64,000 nucleotides of DNA from Asparagopsis taxiformis (taxonomy: Eukaryota > Rhodophyta > Florideophyceae > Bonnemaisoniales > Bonnemaisoniaceae). The stretch lies in assembly GCA_030407315.1 (NCBI GenBank), contig JALQPE010003263.1:62001-126000 (forward strand), written 5' to 3'. The position numbers and the translations under genes were made by a program. The notes under the pieces are model-generated. The model ran no database searches, was not told where the DNA came from, and was given only the letters and a program-made list of their open reading frames with translations. How positions within the stretch are numbered: position 1 is the first letter of the stretch; each line of letters begins with the position of its first letter. Positions 22,081 to 30,640 of the stretch are shown one piece after another.

Positions 22081-22180
22081 CTGCACTGCACTGCACTGCA
22101 CTGCACTGGACTGGACTGCACTGGACTGCACTGCACTGCACGGCACCGCACTGCACGGCACCGCACTGCACTGCACTGTA
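22081..22180. repeat. Pentanucleotide tandem array, 20 units of CTGCA and variants
   Basis: Exactly 20 five-base units fill 100 bp. Most are ctgca, with interspersed ctgga (3), cggca (2), ccgca (2) and a final ctgta. The cggca-ccgca pair itself recurs, a higher-order pattern that points to slippage or unequal exchange. The array lies 263-362 nt upstream of the RRM gene start and about 650 nt upstream of the MYB gene start. It is preceded by a short ctga/actg run (22063-22078). Confidence 0.92.
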
Positions 22181-22834
22181 GTGGCGGAAACATGTATCTT
22201 TGTCATCATTTTTTGGCGGTTGCCTATGAGCGGGGCCGCCGCGCCCCCGCCACGTGAAACCTAAATTGAATTTCTTGCGTCACGTTTATATTCCTCTACT
22301 CTGCGCGGATCGTACAAATCACCAGCGATTACAGTCACGCTTCTTTCGGGCCCTCTACTGTAAACGATCTTCCACCATTGCTGCCACGCTGTCCATCCTC
22401 ATCTCAATCTCACATCGACCACCACACCTAATCCGCTCCCACCGATTCCATTCCGATTCGACTTGTCAATGAAACCAGAAGAAACAATCGTTTCCATACC
22501 ACACACACACACACACACACCATTACCTAATCCGACCACCAACCAACCCCCTTCACTCGCCCCACCTCCCCATGGTTGGAAAGTGTCATCGCGTTCCAAG
22601 TCCATCCTCTTCCCCCACAATACGTCATCTTCACCCGCCAGTCACGAGAATCCTCTTCCCGGCTGGCCCAGATGCCAACCTTCCTCCCGGGGCCTCTCCC
22701 CATTCAACCACCCTCTAAACCACCAAACCCTTGCTTCGCTTCCGTCAACAACTTATAAATGCACTCGCATTTCAAATCCTACCTCCATCCAATCTCACCC
22801 CCGCCGCCACCGATTTCATCGCACAATCGCACAC
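22181..22834. other. Upstream region of MYB gene, with (AC)n microsatellite
   Basis: The region is C- and CA-rich. An (AC)10 microsatellite lies at 22501-22520. A frame continuous with the MYB protein is open across much of it, with an ATG at 22463, but it encodes a Pro/Ser/His/Thr-rich stretch with no conserved look, so I treat it as leader. Confidence 0.55.
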
Positions 22835-23605
22835 ATGCGTTCGCTCGATGATACCTTTGTGTGCACAGGCTCCATCCCCTTTGGTACCGAGCAATGCGAG
22901 CCGCCCATGCTGTGCCACGAAATCTTCCCCTTTTCCATCGATGACGCCAGGAGCAACTCGCAGCCCAGGTCGCAAACCGATGTCACCCATCTGTCGCCAC
23001 AACGCGACGTCGACATAGTCGATTCTATCATCGAGGAATGCTATCAGAACGCCAACACCAGCGGCGACGATCTCGACGACCATCAATTGGGCGTCGAGCC
23101 ACGCGACCTATGCTACGCGTCCTTCGACTCGTTGCATCTGGCGTGCGACCAGCTTGTCAACAGCTCTAATGACAGCGTGCACGCGCGCCTTGTCGCTACC
23201 GCCGCGCCACACACCGCCACCACCACCGCCGCTGCCGATGCGCCCGCGCGCGACGGCAAAGTCGATAAGCACAAGCATAGGCGACGACGCGCACCGGCGC
23301 GAGCGTGGTCGCGCGCCGAACACGAGCGCTTCGAGCAGAGCCTGGAATTGTACGGCAGGAATTGGGAACGATGTGCGGCGTATATCGGCACCAGACGTGC
23401 GCAATTGGTGCGCAGTCACGCGCAGAAGCATCTCATCAAATTGTGGAAGCTCGGCAAGCCGTTGCCGAAGAAAGTGGCCGAGAGTGGAACCGGATACACG
23501 CTGTCTGGAAAGCCATTGCTGGCCGACAGTGCATCGGCCAGATCTTATTTAACTCGCATCCCGTGCCCGAGACCGATGGCAATCGATCGCGATGCTTATC
23601 GTTAG
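22835..23605 (+). CDS. MYB-related transcription factor with SHAQKH motif (SHAQKYF class)
   Basis: A single MYB repeat lies at about residues 160-215: RAWSRAEHERFEQSLELYGR, then NWERCAAYIGTRRAQLVRSHAQKHL. The SHAQKH string at the third helix matches the SHAQKYF class of one-repeat MYBs (CCA1/LHY-like and MYBS-like), which act as DNA-binding regulators, often clock- or sugar-related in plants. The two regular Trp and the third-helix pattern are present. The N-terminal ~130 residues are acidic (IVDSIIEECYQ, DDLDDHQLG) and could be an activation region. The start was set at ATG 22835; an in-frame ATG at 22463 would add 124 Pro/Ser-rich residues. It is 256 residues from the chosen start. Targets are unknown. 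Confidence 0.8.
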   Translation: MRSLDDTFVCTGSIPFGTEQCEPPMLCHEIFPFSIDDARSNSQPRSQTDVTHLSPQRDVDIVDSIIEECYQNANTSGDDLDDHQLGVEPRDLCYASFDSLHLACDQLVNSSNDSVHARLVATAAPHTATTTAAADAPARDGKVDKHKHRRRRAPARAWSRAEHERFEQSLELYGRNWERCAAYIGTRRAQLVRSHAQKHLIKLWKLGKPLPKKVAESGTGYTLSGKPLLADSASARSYLTRIPCPRPMAIDRDAYR

Positions 23606-23896
23606 TGTGATTGGCGCGTTGCAGATTGAATTGCGGATATTTTTTGTCACTCTCTTATATTAAATTGAGCGGCGCTTGATATACTGCAGCTCGTTGAGGT
23701 ACTACCCTCAGAGGGTACTCGTAGTAGCATGATGACCACGGCACGACACGGCACACTTATAATATCGCCTTGTACTGTGAGGCTTACTGTAAGTTTGCTC
23801 CCCCAAATAAACCAAAACATTAAAATCAATTTGCTGCTCTCGAGCTTGCTCATCTCCATCCACACACACCCTTATCGCTCGTCCGATTCATCCATC

Positions 23897-24521
23897 ATGA
23901 ACGCTTCCATCGCCCAATCCAAATATTTCAAAAAGTCCCTCGACCAGGTCTTCAACAAATTGGACAAAGACAAGAGCGGCACAATCAATCGACATGAGCT
24001 GGTACGTCGTCATCCGTGCAACCATCACCAACTCTCTACTCCCTGCTAACCGTGTCCATTCAATAATCATCTCAAGACTGTCGCCATGTGTCATTTGCAT
24101 TACAAACTCGCAAAGCACAGTCCCGGACTCACAGAGCCGCCGACCGAAGATACTGTTACTGAAACGCTTGCAAAATACGATATAGATGCATCTGGATCCT
24201 TGTCAAAGCCCGAATTTGTTGATTTTGCAAACAAATGGTTTCAAGACAATGGAAATGCATTCTTCCGTAGACTAGTCATTTCTTCCCTCATCTCCATGGT
24301 CGTACTCCCCGGTGCCGCATCCATTCTACACGCAAACGCACCCATGGCTAAAAAGGTGCCCAAGGTGATCTTCAAAGTTCTCTTCGGTGTAGGTACGTTT
24401 TTTCCACTGCAAATCGGTATATCTTTGCCATCAACACGCTCATTGTCTGACACTTGCTGCCACTCGCTACACAGTCTTTAAACTAGTCGCCACAAACATC
24501 CCCGCCAAAAGTGACTCTTGA
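23897..24521 (+). CDS. EF-hand calcium-binding membrane protein, 3 exons
   Basis: The protein has two EF-hand loops and then membrane segments. Exons 23897-24001, 24077-24392 and 24475-24521 join in frame (introns 75 and 82 bp, both with donor GTACGT) to 155 residues. Loop 1 is DKDKSGTINRHE at about residues 24-35, split at its end by intron 1. Loop 2 is DIDASGSLSKPE near residue 70. Two hydrophobic stretches follow: VISSLISMVVLPGAASIL and, after a KKVPK linker, VIFKVLFGVVFKLVATNIP. Intron 2 falls inside the second, and the joined sequence stays hydrophobic. A Ca-sensing membrane protein is inferred; the organelle is unknown. Its stop is 4 nt from the stop of the convergent GnT-I gene. Confidence 0.82.
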
Positions 24522-24525
24522 TAAG

Positions 24526-25902
24526 CTAGCAGCACACACTGCCGCCGAGACTGTACCCCTCCGGCGCCTCCCAGCCGCGCGCAACGATAAACGCCCAATG
24601 CCCATTCCACGTGATGATGATCACGCCCTCGTAGCTCGTTCGTCGCAGCCCGTCCCGATCATCAACCATGATTCCAGTTCGTTTCCCAATAGCCTCCATT
24701 GAATCCTCGGGATAAAACGCAATCACATCCGCGTCCTGTCGTCGCGTCGTCAGATAATTGGAAAACTTGAGTTGCACAGCCTTGGACATTCTCGAATAGA
24801 CCATGTGTCTGTAGCGCGACGCGTACAAATACGACAAATTGAGCGAAGAAAAATTGACAAACGTTTGAGAAAGCACGACTTTGGAAACATGCTGCTCAAA
24901 TTGAAACGATTGTGACACGCCCTGTTTTCCAAAATTAGCCACCCGACTCACCTCCGGTCGAATGCACTGCCGACCGCGCATCTGATCCGACTGTCGCATC
25001 CAGTCGTCCCAAAACAATTTCGGCCATTTCACGCGCACTTCCTCCCAGATACGACGCGTCAGCATCCATCCAAGACCGGGGAAAAAGTCGGTTCGATGCA
25101 ATTGGCGCTCGTCAATTGCCAGACTTTTGATTCCATTGTCATTCCAGGCCGAGATGCACATCAGTGTCTCGTCCGATTCCAGTAGCGGCGTCAGCGCGCT
25201 GAAATACTCGTAGAAATCACTAGCGATTTCCATGTCATCTTCCAGAATCACGACCCGTTCAATCGCCGCTCGCCCTTCGATTCCGCGCTCGAATATGCGC
25301 GACAGAACCCAGTAGTAGTGTCTTGAAATGCGTCGATACGCAATCGTATCCACAAATCCCGCCGTTTGATCCACGTCCACGTCGTAGCTGATGTCGTGCT
25401 GCCAGGATGTGAACGGCACATCCGCGTCTCGTGCTGTTTCCGCTGCTTCGTTCACAACTTGCGCCACGTCGTCGTGGTCTTCGCCATCTTGTTGATCCTG
25501 CGAAATTATGACCGGCCATACGTCGGAGCCAGGGTGATGGCTTAGAACTGATCGCAAGCAACGGGATAAATAGTTTGCGCGCGAATGAGTGACGACGACT
25601 AGAGCTGTTGTGTGTTGAATAGACAAATTCGCCGATTGCGTATCTTGCTGATGATTCGTACTGTTAGGAATGATTACTAGTTTCGCATTGGATAGCAAAA
25701 ATGCTATTGGCAGTAGCACACGAGCGGTCCATTTCACGTAGAACCGCCATGTTTTCCGACGCTCTGGCGCGACTGCGCGCTCTGGCGAGCGATCGGTATC
25801 CACAGGTGCAGCTGTTGCGCGCCTCCTTTGTCGAATGGATTGCATTCTGACAATATGTGCGCAATGGTCTGGAGGCCAACCCCACCTGCGCATTGGTAAC
25901 AT
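24526..25902 (-). CDS. MGAT1: N-acetylglucosaminyltransferase I (GnT-I, GT13)
   Basis: GnT-I adds GlcNAc to the alpha-1,3 mannose of Man5GlcNAc2 in the Golgi and opens the way to complex N-glycans. The 458-residue frame is a type II membrane protein: a basic cytosolic N-terminus and a hydrophobic anchor near 55-72 (ARVLLPIAFLLSNAKLVIIP). The catalytic domain has VVVTHSR, the metal-binding EDD in VVILEDDMEIASDFYEYF near 219, FFPGLGWMLTRRIWEE, and WDDWMRQ. The length and motif order match animal and plant MGAT1. Two N-terminal Met (1 and 20) are possible starts. Its presence suggests the alga makes GlcNAc-extended N-glycans, which is inferred. The gene is 155 bp upstream-adjacent to DHQS on the same strand. 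Confidence 0.93.
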   Translation of the reverse strand: MLPMRRWGWPPDHCAHIVRMQSIRQRRRATAAPVDTDRSPERAVAPERRKTWRFYVKWTARVLLPIAFLLSNAKLVIIPNSTNHQQDTQSANLSIQHTTALVVVTHSRANYLSRCLRSVLSHHPGSDVWPVIISQDQQDGEDHDDVAQVVNEAAETARDADVPFTSWQHDISYDVDVDQTAGFVDTIAYRRISRHYYWVLSRIFERGIEGRAAIERVVILEDDMEIASDFYEYFSALTPLLESDETLMCISAWNDNGIKSLAIDERQLHRTDFFPGLGWMLTRRIWEEVRVKWPKLFWDDWMRQSDQMRGRQCIRPEVSRVANFGKQGVSQSFQFEQHVSKVVLSQTFVNFSSLNLSYLYASRYRHMVYSRMSKAVQLKFSNYLTTRRQDADVIAFYPEDSMEAIGKRTGIMVDDRDGLRRTSYEGVIIITWNGHWAFIVARGWEAPEGYSLGGSVCC

Positions 25903-26057
25903 GGAAATTTGAAGGGCGAATAAATTGAGTCTGAAAATCGTATAGTTAACGTTAGTCGATATCGACGCGTATCGTTGTACCTTGTGAGGGTAGCAACCAA
26001 TGTCAAATGAACTACTTTATATGCATGATAAAAGTGGTGCTGTGATTGACGCATCCA

Positions 26058-27350
26058 CTACTTTGGCAGACCGAACATGGCATGTTCATAGGTTCCGGGA
26101 TCTTGTTTGAACAATTGATGATAATGCATGATAGTATCAAACAAAATCTCCTCATCAAAGTCGCCTGTCACAACAGCTTTGCCCGCTTCCTTCAACAAAA
26201 TCAATCTCAATTTGCCCGCTTCAACTTTCTTATCAACCGACATAAACGTCATGAATCTCTCCAACGTAACACTAGGCGGCGGTCGAACAGGAAGACTAGC
26301 TCTGACCAACACGGCTTCAACACGTTGTGTAATATCATCTGAAATCCACCCCAGTCGCACGCTCATCTCGCACGCCATCACCATTCCAGTTGCAACTGCC
26401 TCTCCATGTAGCCAAGCTCCATACCCCATACTAGCTTCAATGGCATGCCCAAACGTGTGTCCCAAATTCAGCGTCGCTCGCACGCCGCTCTCCTTCTCAT
26501 CCTCTGCGACGATGTCTGCCTTATGCTCGCAGCTTTTCACCATGGCATATCTCAAAGCCTCTTCATCACGCTGCACTAAACGTTCCATATTAGCCTCGCA
26601 CCACTCGAAAAACTCCCAATCTCGAATAATGCCGTACTTGACAATCTCCGCAATGCCAGCGGCCAATTGGCGGTCGTCCAGGGTGCTCAAAACGCTGCTA
26701 TCGACTATGACTGCTTGCGGCTGATAGAATGCACCGATCATGTTCTTCCCCATTGGATGATTAACGGCAGTCTTCCCGCCGACGGAGGAGTCCACCACGG
26801 CGAGAAGAGTGGTCGGAATTTGAATGAACGGTATGCCACGAACGTATGATGCGGCTGCAAAGCCGGTGATATCACCAATGACGCCTCCTCCAAGTGCGAT
26901 GATAGCACTCTTACGGTCCATTCGCGCCTCCATACACTTGTCCCAAATGAACGAGAGCCACTCGACGTTCTTGAACTCCTCTCCGTCGGGGAGAATTGCA
27001 GTGAAGACGGTCACGCCTGTTTGCTCGATGGCGGTCTGAACGCGTTGGAGGTACAACGGCGCCACGGTTGTGTTGGATACGATGAGCACTTTGTCGCCGT
27101 GGATGTGCGGCGCAAAGGTGGCGGATTCGGACAGGACGTTTTGTGAGAAGAGGATGGGATAGCGACGGGATGCGGCGTCGACGTGTAGGACAAGGTCTGT
27201 GGAAGCTGTCATTGCGATGCAACTGCGTAATGGTTTGGTTGTGATTGGAGATCGGAGTGTTGGACGCGGCGTTGGTCGGAGAATGGATGATTGATGGTTG
27301 CGATGACGGAATTGGAGGTTGAACGGCGTGGAGATGAATGCGGGAGACAT
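26058..27350 (-). CDS. 3-dehydroquinate synthase, plastid-targeted, monofunctional
   Basis: The enzyme turns DAHP into 3-dehydroquinate, the second step of the shikimate pathway. Seen in the 430-residue frame are DGEEFKN, the NAD-site string ALGGGVIGDITGFAAAS, IPTTLLAVVDSSVGGKTAVN, KYGIIRDWEFFEW, and the metal-binding LNLGHTFGHAIE with HGEAVATGM. A leader of about 50 residues (MSPAFISTPFNLQFRHR...) is Arg/Ser/Thr/Pro-rich with a Phe near the start, fitting plastid import. It is a stand-alone enzyme as in plants, algae and bacteria, not part of a fungal AROM polypeptide. A second in-frame Met just before ASTDLVLHV marks about where the mature domain begins. Confidence 0.95.
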   Translation of the reverse strand: MSPAFISTPFNLQFRHRNHQSSILRPTPRPTLRSPITTKPLRSCIAMTASTDLVLHVDAASRRYPILFSQNVLSESATFAPHIHGDKVLIVSNTTVAPLYLQRVQTAIEQTGVTVFTAILPDGEEFKNVEWLSFIWDKCMEARMDRKSAIIALGGGVIGDITGFAAASYVRGIPFIQIPTTLLAVVDSSVGGKTAVNHPMGKNMIGAFYQPQAVIVDSSVLSTLDDRQLAAGIAEIVKYGIIRDWEFFEWCEANMERLVQRDEEALRYAMVKSCEHKADIVAEDEKESGVRATLNLGHTFGHAIEASMGYGAWLHGEAVATGMVMACEMSVRLGWISDDITQRVEAVLVRASLPVRPPPSVTLERFMTFMSVDKKVEAGKLRLILLKEAGKAVVTGDFDEEILFDTIMHYHQLFKQDPGTYEHAMFGLPK

Positions 27351-28316
27351 GGTTGCTGCTGCGTTTTGCAGAGCTTGAGGAAATCGTGGAAAAGTGATTG
27401 TAGTACGTTGATTTATCGTCGAGCACGAGTCGGTAATTCTAGATTCGGTCGATAAATTGTGAGGCTGTTCCTTTGTCGATGTTTACGATCTCCTACGTGG
27501 CAGATTTGTACACTAACACTAGTCAGTGATACACTAGGCTATGGCGGCGATTTGATTGGCAAATGCATGATGAATTGAGAGTTTGGAAGAGTATGACAAT
27601 GTTTTCGCTACCAATCGCGGCTAATTTGAACGGATTAGCGACTGTGCATCATATGCAATGTGGAGGCCGAGTCGAGAACGGCAGTGCTCAACTTGATCTG
27701 ATTTGATAAGCAAGCGTCGGGTAGCGCAGCATTCATTGTTGCGATTTCAAATTGATGATAATATTTGCCAAATTTGATCATAAGCCACCACTGGTTGGCT
27801 GCACAACTTGAACTCGCCAATCTGCAGCGTTGCCCAGTCACTGCGTGGCCAAAGCGGGTCTGGCCAGACCAGGGCACAGTCAAATCCAATCTCACGTTTC
27901 ATTTCTACATTCAAATTGTCTCGTCACCCAGTGACGGACGCTCTTCCGCCCGTCCGCCCGCCCGTCCGTACGCACGCGCGCGTTCCCGCCACCGCCGACG
28001 CAAAAAATTTCCTCAACTCACCACCGACACAACCATTTCATCGCAACACCATCCCAGCCGCTACGCCATCGCCAGCTATATTAGAGCGCACGTCCAATCG
28101 AGTGCCCGCTCGGCCATTGTCACATCGCGTGACACACCGTCACTTTCCAGACGACGACCACTGCAACCGCAGCCGACCCGCCGCCACGCTCTGCAACCCT
28201 TCGCCGCACGGTATCGCCAACACTTGAGCACAAACGATCCCCGCACGCGTCCGACAATTCTCACCGCCTTGTCTCGTCCACGCACATCCGTGTCGTCTCT
28301 GATGGTAATAGTCGAC
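27351..28316. other. Long divergent intergenic region, DHQS / DUF1764-like gene
   Basis: This 966-bp gap is among the longest in the window. A CG-rich stretch (about 27950-27985, cgtccgcccg-type runs) precedes the right-hand gene. The right-hand frame is open back to 27765 but Arg/Ser/Pro-rich and without a good start, so I treat it as leader. No RNA gene was recognised. Confidence 0.4.
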
Positions 28317-29423
28317 ATGTCGTTTGCACGTGCACAAATTACGGAGCGACAACGTCGTATTCGTCGTAACGCCGCCCGACGATTAGCTCGCGCTCAGGCC
28401 GAGGAACAGCGCGCTGCGGAGGCCGCAAAGCGTTCGCGGGAAAAGGCAATTGAGCTTTGGAAAGCTGAAGAGGAGCGACTGGCCCGTCAACGTGCTCAAG
28501 CTCGAAAAAATACTACCGAGAATACACAGTCTCCAAAGCGCGTCGTTACTTTCGCAGGACAAGTCATGGTTACCGAGATCCCTGTCCAGGCCGAGGCAAA
28601 ACTCCCAAAGGCCGTGTCGTCCCCGATTGGAGTTTCGGTTTGTGCCGGCGCTTTGTCGCCGACTGAGCCTGATGATTACACAACACCAGTTATGTTTCTG
28701 GAAAGTGAGTTTTCAAGTGATGATGAAAATGACCCCGAATTTTCACCCACTCACGCCAACGCTGCTAATGCAACCGAAGACCTCGCCAACCAGCCGCGCA
28801 GGATAATGCCCAAGAGACTTGCTTCCTCGTTTGATGAATCCAAACAACCACAGCCTGGTCAGCGTAAGAAGAAATCCAAACGACGCGCTAAACGTAGACG
28901 ATCCGATTCCGAACTCGAGTCGTTGCCCGATGACAATTCCGATGTTGCAAACTCGAGCAACAATCGCAAAAAGTTGAAAGTCACGGGAAAGGGGGCACAC
29001 AATGATTCTGATGCCATGCAAACAGGAGGCAACAAAACAGACAAGGCTGCTGACAGTAGTGCCAATACCGGCCAGGCTAGTGAGCAGATGAAAATAGATT
29101 CTAACGGCCCGTGCGCCAACGGAAAGCCGGCTCCTAACGGCGTAGATAAGAACGAAGATGACAGTTCTGATGGGGATGACAATATCGATGACATGTTTGG
29201 GGACATGGTTAAGAAACGTGCATTGCAAAAGGCTGAACAAACCAAGATGAATGGAGCTTCAAAGAATGCGAAAAAGTCCAAAAAGAGCAAGTCTAAATCT
29301 CGTGATGGCCAAGTGCGATACACGGAAGACGGTCTTCGTATCGTATCAATGGACGAAATTGCAAGGGATCAACCGGAAGGTCTGAATGGACCGTGCCCAT
29401 TTGACTGTTCATGTTGCTTTTAG
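28317..29423 (+). CDS. Basic/acidic low-complexity protein with DUF1764-like C-terminus
   Basis: Function is unknown. From ATG 28317 (purine at -3; a second ATG lies at 28302) it is 368 residues. An Arg/Ala/Glu-rich helix opens the protein (ITERQRRIRRNAARRLARAQ). The middle is charged and low-complexity, with Lys/Arg clusters (QRKKKSKRRAKRRR, KKSKKSKSKS) that look like nuclear or nucleolar signals. An acidic DDSSDGDDNIDDMFGDMVKK stretch follows. The end reads RYTEDGLRIVSMDEI...GPCPFDCSCCF. This matches my memory of the DUF1764 family, whose C-terminus has a TEDG...CPFDCxCCF box. The Cys-rich end might bind a metal. A nuclear role is inference only. The gene is convergent with ATP23. Confidence 0.62.
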   Translation: MSFARAQITERQRRIRRNAARRLARAQAEEQRAAEAAKRSREKAIELWKAEEERLARQRAQARKNTTENTQSPKRVVTFAGQVMVTEIPVQAEAKLPKAVSSPIGVSVCAGALSPTEPDDYTTPVMFLESEFSSDDENDPEFSPTHANAANATEDLANQPRRIMPKRLASSFDESKQPQPGQRKKKSKRRAKRRRSDSELESLPDDNSDVANSSNNRKKLKVTGKGAHNDSDAMQTGGNKTDKAADSSANTGQASEQMKIDSNGPCANGKPAPNGVDKNEDDSSDGDDNIDDMFGDMVKKRALQKAEQTKMNGASKNAKKSKKSKSKSRDGQVRYTEDGLRIVSMDEIARDQPEGLNGPCPFDCSCCF

Positions 29424-29714
29424 CAATTTACAAAATGGATGATTTCACGGGAGTTTGTCGAAGGGCGCGGTGTCGTTGTAACAAGCATCCCACGCCTTTT
29501 GTACAGCTAACTTTGTCTGCACGGGTGGAGGAGAACAAGAGTAGCATACGAGCGAGGGAAGTCAGCATTTGTGAGATGGCTAGAATGCATCGCATGTGCA
29601 AGTGGGTTGTAGTTATATTTTTGGGAAGTAGGCAGGAGGAAAGTAAAGGGATCAATGGCACGAATCCGTTTCGTGGATTCAAGTGGCGAGGCAGACGCGA
29701 ATAGAAAATACAAC

Positions 29715-30279
29715 TCAACCTACTTGGAGTGAATCACACGCCGGATTCAACGACACAGAAAGCTCTGCTCTCCGCTTGACACATCGTTGAAACTGCTTGG
29801 CAAGCGCAAAATTGCGTCGAAGAAAAAACTCGCGCGTAAAATTGCAATCCCCAGACAAGGAAGCGGCGCGAATCTCACTACACGCATGATGCACGCAATT
29901 GCCCCAGTCGACATTAGCCCTGCAGGCATCGAATGCATGCACGGCTTCGTGTACAATGGTGTTGGAGGTGTGCGCCTGCGTAGTCAAATGATTCGAGCAA
30001 AGCAATATACCACCGTCATCTTGAAAGCCGCCTGCCAATTGACCGTCGCAGCGCTTGCAGGCAACTTTTTCCGGTGACAGTTCGCAGCCGCCGCGTTTAA
30101 GATGTTTGAACATGAAGCGAACGGTTGGATTGCTATGCGAGTCGGAGCGCGGTTAGATGATGCTTGTATCATACCACTGTTTACCGGACAAATTGCTGCG
30201 TTGTAACGACGTACTTTTTGAAGGCCTCGTCTCGGAATTGCTCGCAGCGCGTCAGCTCTGCCTGCTCTGATGGCTGCAT
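29715..30279 (-). CDS. ATP23: Mitochondrial inner membrane protease ATP23, 2 exons
   Basis: ATP23 is a metalloprotease and chaperone of the mitochondrial intermembrane space that processes Atp6 in yeast. Exons 30279-30215 and 30132-29715 join across an 82-bp intron (donor GTACGT) to 160 residues. The joined N-terminus reads EAFKNNPTVRFMFKHLKRGG, which restores the conserved block before the CxxC pair. The zinc protease motif is HEAVH in NTIVHEAVHAFDACR, followed by the family signature VDWGNCVHHACSEIRAASLS. Several Cys (CKRCDG, CSNH, CEL) fit the disulfide-rich intermembrane-space form. There is no presequence, in line with that import route. In this lineage the substrate is unknown. Confidence 0.93.
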
Positions 30280-30640
30280 TGTGGTTAGTGGTGGTGAGAT
30301 GACGGTTGGTGACACTGGATATTTCCGCTAGCGATAGAGATGCTCAAAAGCAATAATGGTGGAAGAAGAGTTGCGGTTGCGCTGATGTTTAGGCCCGCTA
30401 CCAGATGAGAATTGGATCACGTCATTTGTAAAAAGGATCCTGAATATATATTATGATTACTTCGTTTACCTTGATGCAGGCAGGTGATCTGACGTAACAT
30501 AACAGCACTTACCAACGCAAACACTCACGAGTAAGACTAGAAGCTCTTGCGACTTATTTCATGCTACCACACTCAACCAATCTATACTCTGCAATGTCAG
30601 CTTCCCACCCCGCGCACACGAAACCAACTTATATGCACCA
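30280..30640. other. Divergent intergenic region, ATP23 / ceramidase-like gene
   Basis: This 361-bp gap between opposite start codons holds both promoters. I see no other signal. Confidence 0.45.

Noticed and set aside
22463..22834. 124-residue N-terminal extension of the MYB protein
   Set aside because: It contains the (AC)10 microsatellite translated as HTHTHTP and Pro/Ser-rich filler; it more likely is leader, although the ATG at 22463 keeps it possible.
27765..28316. Upstream part of the DUF1764-like frame as coding
   Set aside because: Arg/Ser/Pro-rich, no ATG with a good context, no conserved motif; the better start is at 28317.
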